From Bacteriovorax stolpii (GTDB lineage: Bacteria > Bdellovibrionota > Bacteriovoracia > Bacteriovoracales > Bacteriovoracaceae), in assembly GCA_945890905.1 (NCBI GenBank), contig CAMDDI010000149.1:1-8593 (forward strand): a DNA stretch of 8,593 bases, given 5' to 3'. The position numbers and the translations under genes were made by a program. Position 1 is the stretch's first letter; every line of letters starts with the position of its first letter. Below the pieces are notes generated by a model that saw only the letters and a program-made list of their open reading frames with translations, was not told the origin of the DNA and did not search any database. This document shows positions 5,620 to 8,593 of this stretch, piece by piece.

Positions 5620-6807
5620 TTAGTTCTCGTCGCAGTACCCATCACTGTCTACATCGCTGCAAGGCAAGCTTGTATCGTATGGAGTTGTTGTATCAGGCAA
5701 AGTCGTCGTGTCGTAAGGAGTTGTAGTTGAATCATCGTACGTAGGAGTTGAGTAATCATATTCCTGCGTTCTGTATGTTTCAGTACAAGTGTAACGGTAG
5801 TCGTTAGACTGACCGTTCATCTGGTCACGAACAATTGAACAAGTGTCATATCCAACGTTACAAGTTTGGTTCCAGTAAGACTGGATAACTTGGTGGTTGT
5901 ACTGATCAACTAACTGATAGTTACAATTATCTGCTGGGCTATAACGGTTTCTGTAACCGTTGTAGACGTAGTAAGGGTAGTTATCAATTGTCGAGTAACC
6001 GTTGCTGTATCCAGTAGCTGGGTAGAAAATCCAGTTAGCGTACACATAGTTCGGGTACGAAGCGTAAACATAGTTATACCAAGACAGCGAGTCATAGTAG
6101 CGAACGGTGCTGTAGTACGGAGATCTGTACGGGCTATGGTAGTAAGACGAATAACGAACTGGAGAATATCCATACGGACGGTGGTAGTAACGTGTCCCGT
6201 ATTGAGAGTGACTAGGACGGTATTGACCTACGTGGCCTCCACGATTGTATCCACCATCATAACGACCGCCTGGAACTGGTCTACGGCCGTGATTTCCACC
6301 GTAGTTTCCGCCTGGACGATTGTATCCGCCGCCGTTGCCTGGAGAAGGTCTACGGCCATGATCATAACGACCGCCTGGAACTGGTCTACGGCCATGATTT
6401 CCACCGTAGTTTCCGCCTGGACGACTGTATCCGCCGCCATTTCCTGGAGAAGGACGGTAGCGTCCATCGTTTCCTGGAGTAGGAGAAGGTCTGTATCCGC
6501 CGCCATTACCTGGAGTAGGACGGTAGCGTCCATCGTTTCCTGGAGTCGGAGAAGGTCTGTATCCGCCGCCGTTACCTGGAGTAGGACGGTAGCGTCCATC
6601 GTTTCTTGGAGTCGGAGAAGGTCTATTGTATCCGCCGCCGTTGCCTGGAGATGGTCTATTGTATCCACCGCCGTGATTTCCACCGCCGCCGCGACCACCA
6701 CGGTCTCCACCGCGATCGCCACCACGAGGACCGCGAGACTGCGCCTCAACGTTTTGCCCAGCTACTAAAGTAGCAAGCACAACGGCTGTTAAAGTTAAAA
6801 GTTTCAT
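5620..6807 (-). CDS. Secreted Gly/Pro/Tyr-rich repeat protein with C-terminal calcium-loop-like motif
   Basis: This 395-residue protein has a signal peptide (MKLLTLTAVVLATLVAG, cleavage likely after VEA-Q at 21-23). Residues 25-48 are Arg/Gly/Asp repeats. Residues 49-190 are Pro/Gly/Asn/Arg/Tyr repeats in two unit lengths (22 and 35 residues). Residues 201-290 are extremely Tyr-rich: 28 Tyr in 90 residues, with many aromatic doublets. Residues 291-346 hold four Cys (295, 316, 323, 341) in a short, probably disulfide-bonded domain. Residues 351-381 are a Thr/Asp/Pro/Tyr linker, and the protein ends CSDVDSDGYCDEN, which resembles a DxDxDGxxD calcium loop between two Cys. The ATG at 6807 is preferred over an in-frame TTG four codons upstream (6819), because the TTG overlaps the Shine-Dalgarno GGAGAG (6812-6817) that fits the ATG. 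The composition suggests a surface, adhesive or matrix protein, but that is inference; no family is recognised. Confidence 0.8.
   Translation of the reverse strand: MKLLTLTAVVLATLVAGQNVEAQSRGPRGGDRGGDRGGRGGGGNHGGGYNRPSPGNGGGYNRPSPTPRNDGRYRPTPGNGGGYRPSPTPGNDGRYRPTPGNGGGYRPSPTPGNDGRYRPSPGNGGGYSRPGGNYGGNHGRRPVPGGRYDHGRRPSPGNGGGYNRPGGNYGGNHGRRPVPGGRYDGGYNRGGHVGQYRPSHSQYGTRYYHRPYGYSPVRYSSYYHSPYRSPYYSTVRYYDSLSWYNYVYASYPNYVYANWIFYPATGYSNGYSTIDNYPYYVYNGYRNRYSPADNCNYQLVDQYNHQVIQSYWNQTCNVGYDTCSIVRDQMNGQSNDYRYTCTETYRTQEYDYSTPTYDDSTTTPYDTTTLPDTTTPYDTSLPCSDVDSDGYCDEN
6261..6453 (-). repeat. Two 105-base direct repeats (35-residue units)
   Basis: Near-identical blocks at 6261-6348 and 6366-6453 are offset by exactly 105 bases (35 codons). 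They differ at only a few positions. In protein they encode PSPGNGGGY[SN]RPGGNYG followed by GNHGRRPVPGGRYD, residues about 119-184. The DNA identity, including third codon positions, points to a recent duplication or ongoing homogenisation. Confidence 0.85.
6451..6648 (-). repeat. Three 66-base tandem repeats (22-residue units)
   Basis: The block beginning AGGACGGTAGCGTCCATCGT recurs at 6451, 6517 and 6583, a constant period of 66 bases. Each unit encodes PSPTPxNDGRYRP[TS]PGNGGGY plus one residue (protein residues about 63-128). The copies differ by a few bases, and the first in protein order has Arg where the others have Gly. Being multiples of three, gains or losses of units would keep the frame. 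Confidence 0.88.
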
Positions 6808-6811
6808 TGAT

Positions 6812-6817
6812 CTCTCC
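6812..6817 (-). promoter_or_regulatory. Ribosome binding site deciding the start of the repeat protein
   Basis: On the minus strand GGAGAG ends four bases before the ATG at 6807 (GGAG core six bases before it). It overlaps the in-frame TTG at 6819, so the TTG cannot use it and has no comparable site of its own. Confidence 0.8.
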
Positions 6818-6975
6818 AATTAAATTGAAAAAAATTATTTTCCGATATTTAACAATTACCTAACTCTAATGACTCTTGATACGACATTTTACTTACAGCG
6901 TCGAAGGCTCAACTGGGCACCTATCTAAATGGGCATAAACATTAATAAAGGTGGAGTGTATTTTTTTCAAAATAG

Positions 6976-7004
6976 AAAAACGCTAACTTCGCGAAAGTAA
7001 GTTA
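6976..7004 (-). terminator. Weak terminator after the carboxypeptidase gene
   Basis: On the minus strand TAACTT and AAGTTA (7004-6999 and 6989-6984) form a 6-base stem around ACTTTCGCG, followed by GCG and TTTTT. It lies about 40 bases after the stop codon. The stem is short and AT-rich, so termination may be partial. The surrounding gap (6808-7041) should also hold the promoter of the repeat protein gene, but I see no convincing -35/-10 pair there. Confidence 0.45.
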
Positions 7005-7041
7005 TTTGAAGTGATGGAGTCACAATGGCACTGAATGAAAC

Positions 7042-7722
7042 TTAAGGAATATCCACATTGAGAAAATAACGGTTAAAAATCTCGTCAGCGTTCTCGAGAA
7101 TTTCATTTTTAAGAAGAAGTTCTGTCTGTTCAATATTCTTTTTGAACAAAGAGAACGTATAAAATTCTCCCAGTCTGCGGGAGATCGGGTAATAACTCAA
7201 ATGCCATCTCTCAGGTGACACTCCACCTCTGTCAGTGAGGTAGGGACGATAAAAACCATAGGCCGCATTTTGAGAAATTTTTCCATCCAGCCATTCGTGA
7301 AGAGAAGCTGCTGGGCCATTACCAATGCATTCACTGGTTGAGAGCTTCACAGATTCAGGTGTCTGAGTATTACCATTGAAGACATCGATGTCAGTACCCC
7401 AATGATGGCGTGACGATCCAGGAAGTGCTGACCATCTTAGAATGGCGTACATGATTTCTTTGGGCGAGAGTTGAGAGTGATCCAGAACATTTTCTTGATC
7501 ATCTAAAAGAGGTCTCTCACCACGGGCCTTAGCATTCCAAATTTTTAACTGCCGATCAAAATCCCGAAAGGCACTGGCAATCTGCAGATCAAATCCGTCC
7601 TTATTCGCATCTCGCTGAAGACGCAAAAAATCCGGAAGCATTTGTTTATTGATCTGATACTTCGTTCCCTCAAGTGGGATAAGATGTTCAGTTGTTTTTC
7701 CAAATAAAATATCGATGTTCAT
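7042..7722 (-). CDS. M15B (VanY-type) zinc D,D- or L,D-carboxypeptidase
   Basis: This 226-residue protein has the full active-site set of the M15B/LAS peptidase family, which removes the terminal amino acid of peptidoglycan stem peptides. SAFRDFDRQ (50-58) is the family's first motif, with R53 as the likely substrate-binding Arg. SRHHWGTDID (104-113) matches SxHxxGxxxD, giving zinc ligands H106 and D113. SPERWHLSYYP (169-179) supplies the catalytic E171 and third zinc ligand H174. GFYRPY (156-161) lies just before. No signal peptide is visible and the start is typical of a soluble protein, so it may act in the cytoplasm on recycled muropeptides, or be exported another way. VanY and DacY-like members are D,D-enzymes and LdcB/DacB members are L,D-enzymes; the sequence alone does not decide. 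The ATG lies eight bases after the upstream stop (7731-7733), with purine-rich AAGAGA spanning the junction, so the two genes are one operon. Residues 180-226 are a helical extension. Confidence 0.9.
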   Translation of the reverse strand: MNIDILFGKTTEHLIPLEGTKYQINKQMLPDFLRLQRDANKDGFDLQIASAFRDFDRQLKIWNAKARGERPLLDDQENVLDHSQLSPKEIMYAILRWSALPGSSRHHWGTDIDVFNGNTQTPESVKLSTSECIGNGPAASLHEWLDGKISQNAAYGFYRPYLTDRGGVSPERWHLSYYPISRRLGEFYTFSLFKKNIEQTELLLKNEILENADEIFNRYFLNVDIP

Positions 7723-7730
7723 CTTATCTC

Positions 7731-8593
7731 TTAATTATTTTTAAGTGCTGGTTTCTTTTTATCTTCGAAAAGTCTTCTCATTCCACTCTGCTGATAGCGG
7801 TTTGATACAGCTTCAAAAATACTTCCATCAGAAGTCTTAATGTCGTTCTGGCCATAATCAAGATCTTCTTTCATGGCTTCAGCAAGTTGAGTTTCTTGAG
7901 CAGGATTATTGGCAGCAAAACCAAAATCAATGTCTTCAGCTTGTCCTGGAGTTCCAGGAGAAGGTAAAGTGCCTCCACCATTTGCAGTGCGAATTGGTGA
8001 TTCAGCTTCTTTAAATTCTTTTTGTAATTCTTCGATGGCCTGAGATGGATTCATGTTGAGATTTCCACCTGAAGAATTCCCCAAGAAGCTTGGAGTTGTA
8101 CCTGCACCCGCCGCGGTTGCAGCATTGGCAAAGTCATTGGCAATTTTCGATTTATTTTTAAGCATCGCCTTAGCACTTGGATCTTTTGCAGCAAGATTAT
8201 TTGCGGCATCAAGAAGTCTTAAAGCATTGGCCACAGAAGCAGAACCATTAACTGTTGCCGCATCTGTTTTTCCTGCACCCAAAGAGCCTAGAGCACTTAG
8301 AGGAGAGTTTAACATGGAAAAACTACCACTTGATAATCCAGTAAGGCCCGAAGTCGAAGCTCCTGCGCAGCTATTAGTTGATCTACATGCGCAAGTTGAA
8401 TCAGTAGCACCTTCGCTTGTTACACAAATTCCTACGTTAGAAGAATCAGTGAGATAAGAAGTCTCAACTCCTGAAATGTTTTTCCCTGTGAATAGCGCAG
8501 TACAAATCGCTGAGCTTTCTCGTTCTGGATTATGTCTTCCTTCAGCTGTGTAACAGTAGCATGATGGAGTAGTTGGACTGGCTCTTTGAGCAT
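7731..8593 (-). CDS. Cys/Ala/Ser-rich protein with SxRY C-terminal tail, 3' part (5' end outside window)
   Basis: The minus-strand frame is open to the right edge, so 286 C-terminal residues are visible; the ATG at 8315 is internal. The first 75 residues are Cys-rich (C11, C13, C30, C56, C67, C69, C75), including a CYCY pair and the cluster CACRSTNSC. Residues 76-100 are Ser/Gly/Leu-rich linker, then Ala-rich helix (about 115-165), a Gly/Asn/Pro region, and the shared tail: DLDYGQNDIK, SIFEAVSNRY (257-266) and RRLFEDKKK before the end. The order Cys segment, Ser/Gly linker, Ala-rich NALxxxDxA-type helix and tail parallels residues 310-566 of the protein at 1664-3364, which suggests distant paralogy. 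Export is expected from the Cys content and from the paralogues, but the N-terminus is not seen. It is co-transcribed with the carboxypeptidase gene downstream. Confidence 0.8.
   Translation of the reverse strand, partial: AQRASPTTPSCYCYTAEGRHNPERESSAICTALFTGKNISGVETSYLTDSSNVGICVTSEGATDSTCACRSTNSCAGASTSGLTGLSSGSFSMLNSPLSALGSLGAGKTDAATVNGSASVANALRLLDAANNLAAKDPSAKAMLKNKSKIANDFANAATAAGAGTTPSFLGNSSGGNLNMNPSQAIEELQKEFKEAESPIRTANGGGTLPSPGTPGQAEDIDFGFAANNPAQETQLAEAMKEDLDYGQNDIKTSDGSIFEAVSNRYQQSGMRRLFEDKKKPALKNN
7794..7820 (-). other. SxRY tail motif, copy 3 (IFEAVSNRY)
   Basis: IFEAVSNRY lies 20 residues before the end of the protein. It is preceded by DLDYGQNDIKTSDGS and followed by QQSGMRRLFEDKKK. 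The flanks align well with copy 1 (acidic LD-Y run before, hydrophobic-Phe-basic cluster after), although the two genes lie on opposite strands about 4.5 kb apart. Confidence 0.7.

Noticed and set aside
6261..6648. Regularly spaced repeats as a CRISPR array
   Set aside because: The units are joined directly, have no unique spacers, and lie in frame within a protein-coding gene.
6136..6768. Long open frame on the plus strand opposite the repeat protein gene (and another minus-strand frame at 6228-6749)
   Set aside because: Both are open only because the repeats avoid stops in several frames. Their products are monotonous Val/Ser/Thr/Ala or Asp/Leu/Thr strings without a signal peptide or domain. 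The frame ending at 5620 has a signal peptide, a Shine-Dalgarno site and a terminator.
6929..7000. Small plus-strand open frame starting at an ATG (23 codons)
   Set aside because: It has no clear ribosome binding site, overlaps the putative terminator of the opposite strand, and its product shows no recognisable feature.
8313..8315. ATG as start of the minus-strand tail protein
   Set aside because: The same frame stays open for 92 more codons to the right edge and includes the Cys-rich segment that matches the architecture of the paralogue.
8053..8457. Plus-strand open frame of 134 codons
   Set aside because: It lies opposite the tail-protein gene, which is open to the window edge and has the conserved tail; the plus-strand product is a low-complexity shadow.

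Overview
The window looks like chromosomal DNA from a Gram-negative bacterium with many secreted and envelope proteins. Moderate-to-low GC, AT-rich intergenic regions, GAAA-loop terminators, weak purine-rich ribosome binding sites and numerous Ala/Gly/Ser-rich exported proteins of no obvious family suggest the predatory Bdellovibrio/Bacteriovorax group (Bdellovibrionota). That assignment is inference; no rRNA or other taxonomic marker is present.

Layout. At 1-639 (+) lies the 3' part of an envelope protein gene: a beta-barrel-like segment followed by a FlgT-C-like small beta domain. At 757-1506 (+), behind a good sigma70-type promoter overlapped by an inverted repeat, is an exported PsbP/Mog1-like protein with a C-terminal membrane anchor, closed by a strong terminator. 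At 1664-3364 (+) is a 566-residue exported protein with hydrophobic segments, a coiled coil and a low-complexity tail, followed by a terminator with almost the same stem. At 3541-5157 (+) is a 538-residue exported Cys- and Ala-rich protein whose stop codon overlaps the start of a hot-dog acyl-CoA thioesterase (5157-5570, +). A bidirectional terminator separates these from the minus-strand genes. These are a secreted Gly/Tyr-rich repeat protein (5620-6807), a zinc M15B/VanY-type peptidoglycan carboxypeptidase (7042-7722), and, just upstream of the latter in the same operon, the 3' part of a third Ala/Ser-rich protein (7731 to the right edge).

The most interesting signal is shared by three otherwise different proteins (1664-3364, 3541-5157, 7731-8593). 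All end in the same short C-terminal tail: an acidic/Ser/Gly-rich stretch, then [IL]F-x-x-[VI]S-[NH]RY, then a basic end. Upstream, each also carries a Cys-pair segment followed by a low-complexity linker, and two share a second motif, LG-x-DL-x-GA. This suggests a family of exported proteins with diverse N-terminal parts joined to a common C-terminal signal or docking element. Its function is unknown; a link to wall remodelling is hinted only by co-transcription of one member with the carboxypeptidase.

No tRNA, rRNA, insertion sequence, CRISPR array or phage gene was seen, and no gene-free stretch exceeds 300 bases.
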